Position numbers and translations under genes: made by a program. A DNA stretch of 64,000 bases from Phyto melanocephala (taxonomy: Eukaryota; Arthropoda; Insecta; Diptera; Rhinophoridae): the NCBI GenBank assembly GCA_941918925.1, contig OW799233.1, positions 136,904,533 to 136,968,532 of the forward strand. Reading direction: 5' to 3'. The notes beneath the pieces were generated by a model that was not told where the DNA came from, did not search any database, and saw only the letters and a list, made by a program, of their open reading frames with translations. Below, piece by piece: positions 1 through 11,289 of the stretch (its first letter is position 1; each line of letters begins with the position of its first letter).

Positions 1-431
1 CCTAATTTTCTATTTGGCGTTTTTTCAGCGATTTAAAAAATTGTTGACGATTTTGTGGGCTATTTTTCATGAGCCATGAATTTGTTTTGAGAAAATTTAA
101 TACGAAAAAAATATATTTAGTTTCTAATGTTTTTATGTATTAAATTGTACCTTTTTCTGTTCCTTAATCAATTTTTACTTTGTTTTAAATAAAAATGAAA
201 TACAATATATATCATGGCGACTTTTTTCCATTTTTGTCGGTTTGGGTAAAATTAAATTTTTAGGATTTATAAAAATATATTTTAAATACTCAAAAATATA
301 TATTTTATTGTCAAAAATAAAGAAGAAGAAGCTTTGGCGATTTTTAACATTTAATGGGGCAAAAAAGGTCAAAACAATTTAAAAAACTTGAAAGAAATAA
401 CTTGATTATCTTTTTTTATTGATTGATCATT

Positions 432-1189
432 TTTTATACCCTTCACACAGTGGAAATGAGTATGTATTTATGTATATGTAGGTTTGTCATTCCGTGTGAA
501 ATTTCTACAATTTTCATTTTCGACCCCATAAAGTATATATTTTCTGAAAGCTTATGAATAGAGGAGTCGATTAAGCTCTGTCAGTCTGTTCGTCTGTCAG
601 TGTGTATGTTGAAATCAACTTTTTAAAGCCCCCCGACATCGCCTGGACCCTGGTGAGGTATTAAAATATCAGAAATATTCGGGAGTAGATCGGTATTGAA
701 AATCAGAAACATCGGTTTATAAACAACTAAGATATGAGCAAAAAACCACGACCACCTCGTTTTTTTCACAAAAACAACATACATACATACAAACGTGTAT
801 ACGGGCTAGAGTAAACGTGGCCAAAAAAAAATTTTTTTTTAATTTTTTTTTTATTTTTTCTTTTATATTATATTATTTAAATTTTTAATATTATTTTTTT
901 TTTAATTTTTTTTTTATTTTTTGTTTTATATATATAATTTATATTTTTTTTTTTTTTTAATTTTTTTTTTTATTTTTTTTAAATTTTTTTTTCATTTTTT
1001 TTTAAATATTTTTAACATACATACGTAAATTTATAATTTTACAATGGGATGTTTTGATATATGTATGTTTTTTATATGTATGTACGTATTTCATATGGGG
1101 TAAATGGTGATACAAACTATTGTTATTGCAGGACTACACGTTGTGAAGGGTATATAAGATTCGGCACGGCCGAATATAGCACTCTTGTT
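432..1189 (+). mobile_element. Family A (A2 subtype) mini-me/Helentron-like nonautonomous element
   Basis: The 5' end has the paired TATACCCTTCAC-type hairpin, followed by the block CCGACCCCATAAAGTATATA, a GTCY-type stretch (GTCAGTCTGTTCGTCTGTC), the A2-type CCCCCGACATC segment, a long T-rich linker (about 820-1010), and the 3' end GTTGTGAAGGGTATATAAGATTCGGCACGGCCGAATATAG. It carries no coding capacity. Assignment to a mini-me/DINE-1-like class is by resemblance to known fly elements; mobilisation by a Helentron is inference. Confidence 0.8.
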
Positions 1190-1700
1190 AAATCTCAATT
1201 TAATAGCAGAGGTACATAACCAAAGTGCCAGGGTATTTATCGTTAGTTTAGGCGCAGTAAGTCGAGCTATACCTCCGTATAGGAAGTCGGAGACACTTGA
1301 TTAATAAAAAATTGAGATTAATAGTACCCCTCTAGTTAGAAACGTTGGACACTACATGCCGACCATTATACCATTGTATAGGAAGTGGGAGACTTCTAAA
1401 CAATAATTATATTATGTTTTATGGCACTCCTTCAGTTATAGGTAAATTAGTTTAGATGGTACGTACTCCTCCAGTTAATTCAATTTAAAACAGGTGGTTA
1501 ATCGTGGAAGAGAGTGGAAACTGTATCAAAGTACAGTGTCTCGACGCCACACAATTAACCATGTGAGTGTAAGACACAAAAAAGTCAAGGTCAAATAAAG
1601 AGGGACGTCATGATTTGTCTTAAAAGAAAATTATTGCCACCGCTAATAAGATAATCACTTTCAAGGCAACAATTAATATGGAGCTTCAAAAGTTTTATAT
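1190..1700. other. Unassigned noncoding stretch with a degenerate direct repeat
   Basis: Two similar segments, around 1268-1300 and 1365-1400, share the pattern GTATAGGAAGTSGGAGAC and are followed by related CTCC/CTTCAGTTA blocks. No open reading frame or terminal structure is recognisable. It may be part of an unrecognised repeat. Confidence 0.35.
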
Positions 1701-1716
1701 ATATAAAAAATATATA

Positions 1717-1844
1717 CGCCTGTGTTCGACATTCCGAGTGAAATTAAATCACCCCGAATCGCCATAAAATTGTTGTTATAAAACATTATACTACAAAGAC
1801 CATTCCGAGTGCTTTAATTTCACTCGGAATGCAAAACACAGGCG
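1717..1844. mobile_element. Short palindromic MITE with long inverted repeats
   Basis: The left end CGCCTGTGTTCGACATTCCG and the right end, read in reverse complement, CGCCTGTGTTTTGCATTCCG form imperfect arms of about 38 nt containing AGTGAAATTAAA. The loop is about 50 nt. Flanks are ATA on both sides, so a short AT-rich target duplication is possible. It has no coding capacity. Confidence 0.65.
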
Positions 1845-1859
1845 ATATTGTTTTAAATT

Positions 1860-2290
1860 ATTTTTGATTACAACTTTTTCGATTAGTAACCAAGTTATCC
1901 AAAATTTTTTAAGAATATTCCAAGGGGCATATAGTACCTACAAGTAGTAATAAATGTCTCATTAAATTAACCTGGGACTAAAAAATGTTGATTGTGGTTA
2001 AAGTATGGGGAAAAAACAAAGGCAATCGTGCTTATATCTCAGAAAGTTATGGGATCATTGTGGTGGAAGTCAATAGCAATTCAAATCCGGATATTTTCAA
2101 AAGATTAATAGCACATAGAGATCTAAACAGAATGTGGGGACTTCTAAAAGTTGAATTCAACTAACACACGAAAAAGGTTCAATCGACTCCTCTAGGCATA
2201 AGATTTCAGAAAATATATACTTTTTGAACGAAATCAATATTTAAGAAATTACAAACGCAATGATAAGACTATAAAATTGCACGGTACTGT
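1860..2290 (-). repeat. Degenerate family C/A chimeric repeat relic
   Basis: This stretch parallels 4140-5100: both run from a TTGATTAGTARCCAA-like block through a diverged middle to TATCTCAGAAAGTTAT, then a TCTAAAAGTTGATT-like block and TTTCAGAAAATATATACTTT. The 5' and 3' termini are eroded. Orientation is minus relative to intact family A copies. Confidence 0.6.
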
Positions 2291-2299
2291 ATTTTCTAA

Positions 2300-3450
2300 A
2301 AATATTAAAATCAGATAAAAAAAATTTTTTCATTGCATGTCTATTAATTACATGAAAGCTAATAATATATGTACATATGTGCATAAAAATATTTCTTACA
2401 ACTCATGTGTGGGAAATTTTTATTAAATTTATCAGTACAAAACTAATAGAAAAGACTGAATCATTTATATATTAACTAAAATACAGATAATTAATAAAAT
2501 GCTATAAAAGAAATAAAATATATTGTAATATTACAAAAGACTCTTCGTAACCTATGAGATTTTAAAATTAAATAAAGAATTACAGATTTGAAAAAACATG
2601 GATTTTTAGCATTAGTGTTTAAGAATCACTTAAAAATAAAACTGATTTAAGATCCTGTTTTACGTATTACGTTACGTATGTATTTTTTTTTTTTTTTTTG
2701 CAACAAGGTTGCACGTGATGATACATTTTGTAATCACATGTGAATTTACAACATACATTAATAGATTTGTTTAAATTTACATAAAGTTAGCATATTCATA
2801 AATGCAAACTACATATATTGATGTACATTTTGCACACACACATATTTTTATTAATAACTGAATAAGCTGTTGCTTAATTAAATGAGTGATAAAAATAATA
2901 TATCGTCACCTTAATTTAAAAAAGACGTAGGTACCTAATATTTAAAAAAAGTTGTAACCTAAAGTTATTTTTATTTATAAACTAATGTCATTTAAAATTC
3001 TTCTACATATTTAGTTTTTTGTGCTACTTTTTTATGACAGATATGCCCTTTTTAAATTAAGTTAACGATATATATATTTTTAAAGGTGTTTAATGTTTTA
3101 AAACCTTTTATTAAAACAATTGAATGTACATATATGTTTTCTGATAGCATTCATTTTGTTCATGTAAATAATGCAAACAAATGTGGTTAAACGAGTTTTT
3201 ATTTCAGCAAAATAAACTATATTTTCATGCATTTATGACGATTTCCTGGAATTAAGCTTTCAATTGAAAGACCAAAAGTAACAATTGACTAAAATTAAAA
3301 AACTCAAATTTACAAGAAAATATAAAATAAATTAAATTTATTTAAGGACATAAAAATTATACTCTAAACTTCTTATTATATTGAGGTAAGTTGGAAGGAC
3401 AAATACTTGTGGTACAGCAGTATGAGAAATTTTATTTAAAAATAATTAAG
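2300..3450. other. AT-rich noncoding DNA, nothing recognised
   Basis: No coding-like frame, terminal repeat or known family was found. It includes a run of about 18 T near 2682-2699. Confidence 0.5.
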
Positions 3451-3454
3451 CCAT

Positions 3455-5100
3455 ATTCGTCCGTCTCGAATCTTATAATACCCTTCACCATAATGCATAT
3501 AAGTTAACTAACCTCATCGTAGTATAGCCCAGATTCCCGATTTAACACTATACGCCATTTTGTTTTATTATTTGCGACACCATCTTTGATATTTTTTTTT
3601 CATATAGTTCACTGTGTTGTACTTGCCCAGCTTTTTAATTTGATACCCAATTGATGTGGTTAAAAGAAAAATTATCCGCCATTTTATTTCGGATGCCTTC
3701 TTTTATTTAAATCTTTGTCATAGTTTACCGTATATTTCAAGTCAATTCCTTTCATTTGCTACCAATGTTAAGGACCTTGATGGGGGAACATTTAAAAATA
3801 CTAGATTTGATCCATATATAAATTTACTGTACGCCATTTTTTAGTGGCACCCTTTAAAAACTTTAATTTTTTTATGCTTGCATATATTTTGCTAGCCTAG
3901 CCCTATCATTTGATTTCCATGTCAACTCTCTCTCTCTCTCTCGTTTATCTATAAGCTGAGAAAATCAATTTTCGTTTTTTAAATTGAAGGAAAAATTCGA
4001 AATAGTTTTATTCTAAACCAATTTCTAACTTTTTTTAGAAGTTATTTCGAGACTACGGCATGCAATTTGTTGTCCCTAGCGTGTTAAAAATTTATTTTGG
4101 GGTCATGATAAAATTGATATATTTAAAAAAATATTTGTTATTCGAATTAATTTTGGCCTATAACTTCGTTGATTAGTAGCCAATTTGTCTAAAAATATCC
4201 AACAAATATCTCTAGAGATATGTCTTATTTATCTATCTATCTATATATATAAAAGTGAAACTCTGTCTGTCTGTGTGTGTGTTAGCTATAGACTTTGAAA
4301 CTGTAAAACCGATCGGAGTCAAACTTTGGCAAGTTGTTGTTCACATTCCAGGGAGTGTTTATGGGTGGCAAAAAGTTAGCTACTTGCACTTGACCGATTT
4401 TTCTGAAATTTTGCATACATACTGAGCTGTCATGACTATATAATTTCGTGATTAAAAAGGTGGGCAGGGCCGCGCCCATAAAAAAAAGTTATAATTTTGA
4501 GGTATTTGCTCTGGACTGATTTTTTTGAAACTTTGCACACATATTGAACTGTCATGACTATAGATTAGAAAAGTGGGCAGTGCCACGTCCATTAAAAAAG
4601 TTATAATTTTTTGCTTTTTGCACTTGATATTCAAACTAAATTCAGAATGTATTTTTATGCAGCATTGTAGCAACGCGCGCCGGGCTTTTCTAGTAAATAT
4701 ATAAATAGTAACAAGCGTTTCTATGAATTAACCTAAGATTGAAAAATTTTATAATTTGTGATAAAAATATGTAAAAAAAATAGAGGCAGTCGTTATTATT
4801 TGCACATATGTATGTATCTCAGAAAGTTATTCAGCGATTATGCTGGATTACAAAGTGATTTATTCCCGAAGATTTCCAAGATATTAATATCACACACACG
4901 GCTCTACTAAAAGTTGATTCCAACCAACACACGGCCAAGCGGATATTCCCCAGCGACTTTCCTACTATAAGCCTTTTCTTTATAGGGTGGAAAATGAATA
5001 TCGTATAAATTATACAGAAATGACAAAGCTATATATATTCTTGGCACCACAGGTCAATCAATATTTTAATATATGTGTTCTTCAATAAATATATGCCATT
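3455..5100 (-). repeat. Family C repeat (minus), split by a Helitron
   Basis: It begins with a decayed 3'-end signature (TCGAATCTTATAATACCCTTCACC) and contains repeated CGCCATTTT-type and ACACCATCTTTGAT blocks, an ATAACTTCGTTGATTAGTAG block, and an A-like tail (ATCTCAGAAAGTTATTC, then CACCACAGGT near 5047). The Helitron at 4240-4693 interrupts it. Related copies lie at 1860-2290, 62310-63957 and, in plus orientation, 56640-57014. A (TC)n run sits near 3928-3943. Confidence 0.55.
4240..4693 (+). mobile_element. Nonautonomous Helitron (family G), short copy
   Basis: It starts TCTATATATATAAAAGTGAA preceded by A and ends GCGCGCCGGGCTTTTCTAG followed by T. This is the Helitron rule of insertion between A and T with 5'-TC and CTAG-3' ends. 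Internally it has two to three degenerate 120-bp units with TTTGCACACATAT and GGGC..CACGYCC blocks. No Rep/helicase is encoded, so it depends on an autonomous partner (inference). Confidence 0.8.
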
Positions 5101-5694
5101 TTTATACCGATAAGAGAAAAAGCTTTTAAATTAGAGACTAGCGCTTTTGATAGCCTATTAAACTGTACTTTAATATTTCATGTTTTTCCATGTATGTACT
5201 TCATACTTAAATATGCATGTATAAGTATGTTTTTGTATTTTTTCACCAATAAAATCATTTGCATTTTTTCGAAACTTAATTAAAACTAAATAAATTAAAA
5301 TCGGTCACAATGAGTTAATTAGCATATCTAGTCTTTCATTCATAAAAATATTTTATAGTTTTTCTAATAAAATTGTACACAGAAAGAACTTAAAAAATTA
5401 TTAGTGGAATAAAACAGAACATTTATTAAACCAGAATAACTAATAAATAAAATTAGCATTTTAGTTTTTAATGAAAACAAAACTAAATAAATTATAAAGT
5501 AAAACTGTACAAAATATATTTAAAGCAAATACTTTACATTCTTAATTATAGCAAAAACTAAAATGTACTACGTAATCTCTTCACATTACAGCTGTAATGC
5601 TTAGTAATGAAAATAGGTACAACAAATTTTATATTTATGAACAATAGCTTAGCTGATGATCAGCTGATCAACTGCAATCACCTTAGACGATTTT
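5100..5694. other. AT-rich noncoding DNA, nothing recognised
   Basis: No gene-like frame was found. A small palindromic stretch AGCTGATGATCAGCTGATCA occurs near 5652-5671, just before the family A element. Confidence 0.45.
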
Positions 5695-6507
5695 TAATAT
5701 ACCCTTCACACAGTGAAAAAGGGTATATATAGGTTTGTCATTCCGTGTGAAATTTCTACAATTTTCATTTCCGACCCCATAAATTATATATTTTCTGAAA
5801 GCTTATGAATAGGGGAGTCGATTAAGCCCTGTCAGTCTGTCCATCTGTCCGTGTGTAAGTTGAAATTAACTTTTTGAAGCCCCCCGACATCCCTTTGACT
5901 CGGGTGAGGTATTAAAATATCAGAAATATTCGGGAGTAGATCGGTATTGAAAATCAGAAACATCAGTACATAAACAACTGAGATATGAGCAAAAACCCAC
6001 GACCACCTCGATTTTTTTTTTCACAAAAACAACATTACAACAACAAAATACATACATACAAACGTGTATACTGAATAGAGAAAACGTGGCATCGAATCCC
6101 AGCTGAGGCAAAAAAAAAAATTGTTTATTTTTTTTTATATTTTTTTTTTATTTTTTATTTAATATATTATTTATATTTTTATTATTATTTTTTTTAAATT
6201 TTTTTTTTAAATATTTTTTTTTTTGTTTTATATTTATTATATATATTTAAATTATTTTTAAAAAATTTTTTTTTCTAAGTTTTTTTTGAATTTTTTTTTA
6301 AATTTTTTTTAAATTTTTTTTTCATTTTTTTTAACATACAAACGTAAATTTATAATTTTACGATGTGATGTTTTTATATATGTATGTTTTTTATATGTAT
6401 GTACGTATTTCATGTGGTATGGTGATACAAACTACTGTTATTGCATGAGTAAACGTTGTGAAGGGTATAAAGATTCGGCACGGCCGAATATAGTGCTTTT
6501 ACTTGTT
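5695..6507 (+). mobile_element. Family A (A2) element, near full length
   Basis: The 5' hairpin is TATACCCTTCACACAGTG...AAGGGTATATATAGG, followed by a GTCY block (GTCAGTCTGTCCATCTGTCC), the A2-specific CCCCCGACATCCC segment, a tRNA-like block (ACGTGGCATCGAATCCCAGC near 6084-6103), a T-rich linker, and a 3' end with the ATTCGGCACGGCCGAAT palindrome and ACTTGTT tail. Confidence 0.85.
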
Positions 6508-6590
6508 TATTTCTACAATTTTCATTTCCGACCCCATAAAGTCTATATTTTCTGAAAGCTTATGAATAGAGGAGTCGATTAAGCCTTGTT
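6508..6590 (+). repeat. 5'-part fragment of family A abutting the previous copy
   Basis: Directly after the ACTTGTT end of the preceding copy comes TTTCTACAATTTTCATTTCC through GAGGAGTCGATTAAGCC, the internal 5' region of another copy without its hairpin. This is consistent with a truncated head-to-tail neighbour. Confidence 0.7.
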
Positions 6591-7080
6591 TTTTTTTTAT
6601 TTTTGATTCGAAATACAAGAAAATTTTTTTGTTTTTTTCAATAACAAATAAATCCTCAATTGTGCTAAACAGCGCTGTCAGCCTACTGGTAAATGTTAGT
6701 AAAAGTGTACAATTACAATAGTTAATATAACAATGAGTGTTGATTGTTATATAATAAAACTGTTTGCATACACGTAGCGAAAAGCCATGGCAGTGATATA
6801 TTCAAAACAAAAATATTATATTCTCTACAACAAAACTTAGTTGTCGCAATCAATTTATTTTAAATAAAATTTTTTTGTCACGAAAACTCAGTGGTTGTTC
6901 AAACTTTACTATTTGATGTTAAATATTTAATAAAAAATTTAATTTTGACTAGTGCTTATTTCGTGAATGGTAACACTTTGCTCATGTCTGATTTGACAGA
7001 TAATTACTTTTATCCTTCAGCTGAACGAATATGGTTGTGTATAGGCTTGAACAACTCTTGGAAATATTGCGACATTACTT

Positions 7081-7267
7081 TGGCCGATTTTGCCAAAAAA
7101 AACATAATTTCAAATGAAGCTCATTTTGATCTTGGCGGGTATGTAAATAAGCAAAATTATCGCATTTGGGGCACAGAAAACCCGCACGCATACATTGAAA
7201 AGCCGATACACCCAAAACGAGTCACTATTTGGTGCGGATTTTGGTCCAGAGGCATAATTGGGCGATT
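7081..7267 (+). pseudogene. DD41D-type Tc1/mariner transposase fragment
   Basis: About 60 residues resemble the start of the catalytic domain: SNEAHFDLGGYVNKQNYRIW, then GTENPHA, and PKRVTIWCGFWSRGIIG. The same segment is present in the element at 16.0-16.9 kb (HFHFDGFVNRQNCRIWGEEN). The D in HFD would be the first catalytic aspartate. The fragment ends abruptly after IIGRF, and the second and third catalytic positions are absent. The open frame extends upstream to 6891 but that part has no recognisable similarity. It is a dead relic. Confidence 0.75.
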
Positions 7268-7339
7268 TTATAATTTTTGCCTATAGCCGACTAGTGACCG
7301 CTTTTTAAATTTTTTTAACGAATATCCATAGAGGCATAT

Positions 7340-7460
7340 TATATTTATACTAACACGGATAGATGCACATTGCTCAATCGACTCCCCTAGTCATAAACTT
7401 TAAGGAAATATATACTGGGGTCGAAAATGAATAATGTAAAAATTACAGACTAAGCAATAT
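7340..7460 (-). repeat. Degenerate family A fragment
   Basis: The segment GCTCAATCGACTCCCCTAGTCATAAAC followed by TATACTGGGGTCGAAAATGA is the reverse complement of the family A 5' interior, mutated at several sites. No termini are present. Confidence 0.55.
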
Positions 7461-7504
7461 TGTTGTTAGCAAGAAGAAAGGCCTTAACATAAATAAGTGT
7501 GACT

Positions 7505-7682
7505 TTACAGAAGCAGGTAAAAACGTAATAAAAGCTGTATTATCAAAATTGTAAAACTGTTATTGATACTATTGTATAAAATTTTTGTGTCAATGTATAT
7601 TTATGTTGAATGAATTAAATGACTGAAAAACTAACTTTCGCAAATAATATGAGTTAGGTCCTTTCCATTAGTGACCATCGAT
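7505..7682 (+). repeat. Dispersed repeat E, copy 1
   Basis: It shares AACTGTTAT..GATAC, TTTTTGTGTC and GAGTTAGGTCCTTTCCA-like plus GTGACCATCGATATA blocks with 46850-47030 in the same order and orientation. No terminal structure is evident, so the true limits are unknown. Confidence 0.5.
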
Positions 7683-7685
7683 ATA

Positions 7686-7716
7686 AGTATACCCTTAGCA
7701 GCACTAAGGGTATACT
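7686..7716. repeat. Perfect 13-bp hairpin resembling element termini
   Basis: AGTATACCCTTAG and CTAAGGGTATACT are exact reverse complements around a 5-nt loop. The TATACCCTT..AAGGGTATA core is the same as the 5' hairpin of family A, so this may be an isolated terminus or an unrelated short foldback. Confidence 0.7.
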
Positions 7717-7899
7717 AAGCATCGAAAAATCATTTTGTTGCTATTCAAAACGCTTTTGCATAATTGTGCACAAATTTTCGAAGCACATTCATTCCGAGTG
7801 AGCTGCCTCCAAAACATGCATTTAGAATGACTTTTGGTCGTCTTAAAAATCTTATATAAAGTCGACTGCTATTTACATTCGGATATTCGGGTTAATACA

Positions 7900-8234
7900 C
7901 ATATTTTGAAGCACCTTGATCATATTTTTGAGCAAGTTATCTGGGATTTAAGGCGAAAAAATCTTTTCTACAGCCAAATGTTTATGCAATGTTAAATGTA
8001 TGCTAATTTTTAAGGTAGCCCTAATCTCACGATAAGTTACATGACGATCTTGCAATAGCATTTGCACGACCTTCACGAAACTTGACGTTGAGTGAATTCA
8101 TAAAACCATAGATAGATAGATGGTGATTTATCACTAAATGCCATATTGAGTTCATCGATGCAATGTTGTTGAATTAACTCACGTCGAAAGTTGCAAAAAG
8201 TAATCGCTCAAAAATGTTCACGACTTAACTCCAT
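7900..8234 (-). pseudogene. mariner (DD34D-type) transposase N-terminal relic
   Basis: On the minus strand an ATG at 8234 opens MELSREHF followed by a stop, then AITFCNFRREL, QQHCIDELN, a deletion-scarred SPSIYLWFYEF, and, after a frameshift, QDRHVTYREI and HKHLAVEKIF. These blocks match, in order, the paired helix-turn-helix DNA-binding region of SETMAR-like mariner transposases. No catalytic domain is found downstream. Stops and frameshifts show that it is dead. Clear mariner terminal repeats were not identified. Confidence 0.8.
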
Positions 8235-8717
8235 TTTTTTGGCCGACATAAACTTTACACGTTACTGTAAATAACACAAATAGCGCTCGTACGTCAAAAT
8301 GTTCTAAGTACGTATATTGTTAAAAAAATGTCAATTTTTACTATAGGCCTATCAGTTGTCATATTGCACCACTGGTGTTGCTCTATCCAGAAATATAAAA
8401 AGCAGCCCTCGTATAACAATTCAAGAATAAATTCTTTAATTATTGTTTACTTTGTATTTTTAATAATTTATTTCAGATACATAGATCTTAATACAATAAC
8501 AAAAATCAATAATAAATAAGTAAATTTTTTTGTACAATATTTATGACGAATTGTACTGCAAAGAGGATTCAGTTGAATAAACATTTTCTGACGATGGAAT
8601 TATGTAGTATGTTACTGTTAACACAAAAAGTATTAATACATAAATATACTATTGTTGTTGTTGTTTATTTTTGAATTATTTGTTTACCCCAATCGTATTC
8701 AATTTTTGAGTACTTAC

Positions 8718-8771
8718 CGGATTGAATACAGCCACAAGTAAAAGAACTGAAAGTGTTAAAAATTGCGCCAT
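8718..8771 (-). CDS. First coding exon (signal peptide) of an unidentified secreted protein
   Basis: On the minus strand an ATG at 8771 begins 18 codons reading MAQFLTLSVLLLVAVFNP, a typical hydrophobic signal peptide, followed immediately by a consensus splice donor GTAAGT (8717-8712). The phase is 0. The upstream sequence (8772 to about 9070) is less AT-biased than its surroundings and looks like a 5' leader and promoter. The next exon should lie at lower coordinates, but 1-8.7 kb is filled with transposon sequence and shows no convincing partner exon, so either a long intron runs out of the window or this exon is orphaned. The gene is not recognised. A 54-nt reading could arise by chance; the clean hydrophobic core joined to a perfect donor argues against that but does not prove it. 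Confidence 0.55.
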
Positions 8772-9080
8772 GTCTCAAATATGAATTTTACTGCTGACGA
8801 ATGAGGTGGGAGGGAATCCACAAGTAATGCACAGACACATAAACTAGTGTTGCTGATGTTGATAATAGAAAGATGTGATTTGTTTGTTGGCCTTTTTTTT
8901 GCAATAACTAATGGAATTGCTTGAATTTGTTATTGTTGTGATTTAACTTAATACCTTAGGCCGAGGTGTCTTGACAATATTTGGGTTTCTTGTGGGGTTA
9001 TCTTGATATTGATTGATGTGAGTGTGTGGTTTTAAACGATTTGCTAATCGCAGCCCAATCAACTGACAAACTAACAAGCA
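8772..9080 (-). promoter_or_regulatory. Putative 5' leader/promoter of the signal-peptide exon
   Basis: Read on the minus strand, this segment lies just upstream of the ATG at 8771. A TCAGTT initiator-like sequence lies around 9060. No repeat family matches it and its base composition is more balanced than the flanks. The transcription start is inferred, not seen. Confidence 0.3.
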
Positions 9081-11160
9081 GCCATTTCAAAGCAAACTAA
9101 CTAACTCGCTAATGTTTTTGTGGCTTTTTTTACATCAATTTCAATTATTTTTCTTCTTTAATTAGGTATATACACAAACTAATGTTTAAATTTGTCATTA
9201 TAGCACGTTATTTGTATACATGTATGTATATTATGTACATATGTAAGTACATATTTGTTATTTAAATTTATTTATTAATTTCTTTTAGATATTAATACCT
9301 ATTTATAGGACACAAACATTACTTTACATGAAAGATCATTTGTTGTTGTTATGGTTTTTTGTTTTTTCTTTTAATTTAATTCTTTAATTACGTTTACTAC
9401 AACAAAAAAATAACCCGTTCTTTTTTTACACTGACGTAAAAATAATAATCAACAACATCGATTTATTTAGAAATTTATATTAAAATACACAAAACAAAAA
9501 ATAAAATTTATTAAAGTTTAAATAAAATATAACTTTTAATGTGTTTCTTTCGTTTCTTCTTTTTTTTACTGAATAATTTCTTTTTATATTTCTTCGATTT
9601 ATTAATAATTTTTATTATTTATTCTATTAACTACAAAGCAACAAGTATGGTTTTCTTAATCAGCCGCAGTTACGTTCCGCACATGAACTGGGTGCCTGAG
9701 TGACTGATTGATAATGCGAAAAAAAAAACAAAAACAAATTTATTTTTGTTTTGTTGACCCAGCCATCAAAGCCGTTGTTGTTCAATTAATGGACCGTTTA
9801 ACACTAACAAAAAAAGCTTAAAACCAACAACAACAAATAATACTCTTAATTTCGTTAAGTTGCTCACAACAGAGTTGCCGGATAGAGTAATATAATTTTA
9901 GTGAATTATAGGAAATTTGGAGATTTGTTGAAGCTAATTGTAGACTGAATTCAAAAAACTAAGGTCTTACGTTAAACGATGGATTTATTATCATTCTACT
10001 ATTTTGATTTTGTTCTTATTGTTCAGTTTTTTTTTTTTTTTTCTAATTTTTTTTTTATTTCTAAAAACAAGAAGTGATCCCAAGCTAAACAATAAGAACT
10101 AAAAATTAATGTAAAGATCAAATATATTAAACGATCCTTTTTTTAAATTTTTTCATAGCTTATATCAACTTTGTCCATACAAGTCAACAAATATAGAATT
10201 TTTAAAAGTGTTAAACAAATTCTGTGTGATTTAAGAAATCATTGAAATATTTATTATAAAATTAACAAACAATTTATCTACATATATTTTATTAAATTTT
10301 TTTTTATTTTTCTGCAAACGTAAAAATTTTCAAAAATTTTATCTGGCATCACTGCTTTTATGGCAGGTGGACATAACCTAAGGACATAACCTATATTTAC
10401 ATGCATAGATGTGTTCAAAATTGTTGCTCACGTCTTTATGCATATAAAAGTATATTCCTAGAAATAAGGAAACGTTTTGAATGTTAATTTTGGCAACGTA
10501 AATTGCCTATAAAAGATTCATATTGAATACAGGTGTTTTATTTTTAAAAAAGCACTTAAATGTAGTATCAAATAGATTCTTTTGAAAAGCAGGTAGCTAA
10601 TGATATTTTACATACACGTGCATAGAACGAGCGGGCCATAAAACAACCCTAATCTCATATTTAATAATGACAAGGATCTTTCCCGCTAACGAGTTTTTAC
10701 ACTAGAAAGTTTAAGGATTCTCATTTTTATTATTCATAAATATGTTAGTATGTAGATGAGTTAAATTCTTGAAAACAATTGTTTTACAAACACTTAGACA
10801 GAAAAGGTTTTTCATTTGGTTCTCTGAAGTTATATTTTTACATTTGATTATTTGGTCCTTCAACAGAAAAAAAAAACAATAAATCTCGGCTGGCCAGAAT
10901 TTATTTTTAATTGCGTTAATATTCAAATTTCATTATTCATTATAAAATTATTGGTTAACGATAAAATATAATACTTATCTAACGTAATTGGCATCTTAAA
11001 TAAGTTGGATTGGTTGCTGGTTAGCTTCTGACCTCAAGCGACTGTCGGAGATTGTTGAGTGCAAATACACCCTTAAAATCTTGCGTAAACATTGTTGAAA
11101 TAAAATGTGGTTTAGAAAATAGCAAAAACTTTATATTTCATAGTGTAATAATTGCATAAT
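9080..11160. other. AT-rich noncoding DNA, no gene recognised
   Basis: It is rich in A/T runs and ACAACAACAA-type stretches. A more GC-balanced island at about 9655-9900 could be regulatory for the minus-strand exon at 8.7 kb, but no motif supports this directly. The frame reading LASDLKRLSEIVECKYTLKI around 11025-11085 is short and unrecognised. Confidence 0.4.
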
Positions 11161-11164
11161 ATTT

Positions 11165-11284
11165 TGATGAAAAATAATAATGATAACGTGCAAACATTTT
11201 ATGTTTTAACCACAATCATATAAGTCAATCATTGTATGTTTCTTTAAGAATTTGGTTACCACAATCATGTTTTTATTTTGCGTG
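11165..11284 (+). repeat. Right-end fragment of TIR family F
   Basis: It parallels the right end of the 53.2-53.9 kb element: TATGTTTTAACCACAATCA, an ATCATWGTATGTT-like block, GGTTACCACA and the terminal TTTGCGTG. The left part of the element is missing. Confidence 0.65.
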
Positions 11285-11289
11285 TGAGC

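Noticed and set aside
1190..1600. Possible LTR
   Set aside because: Degenerate direct repeats occur but there is no TG...CA ended pair, primer-binding site or retroelement coding sequence.
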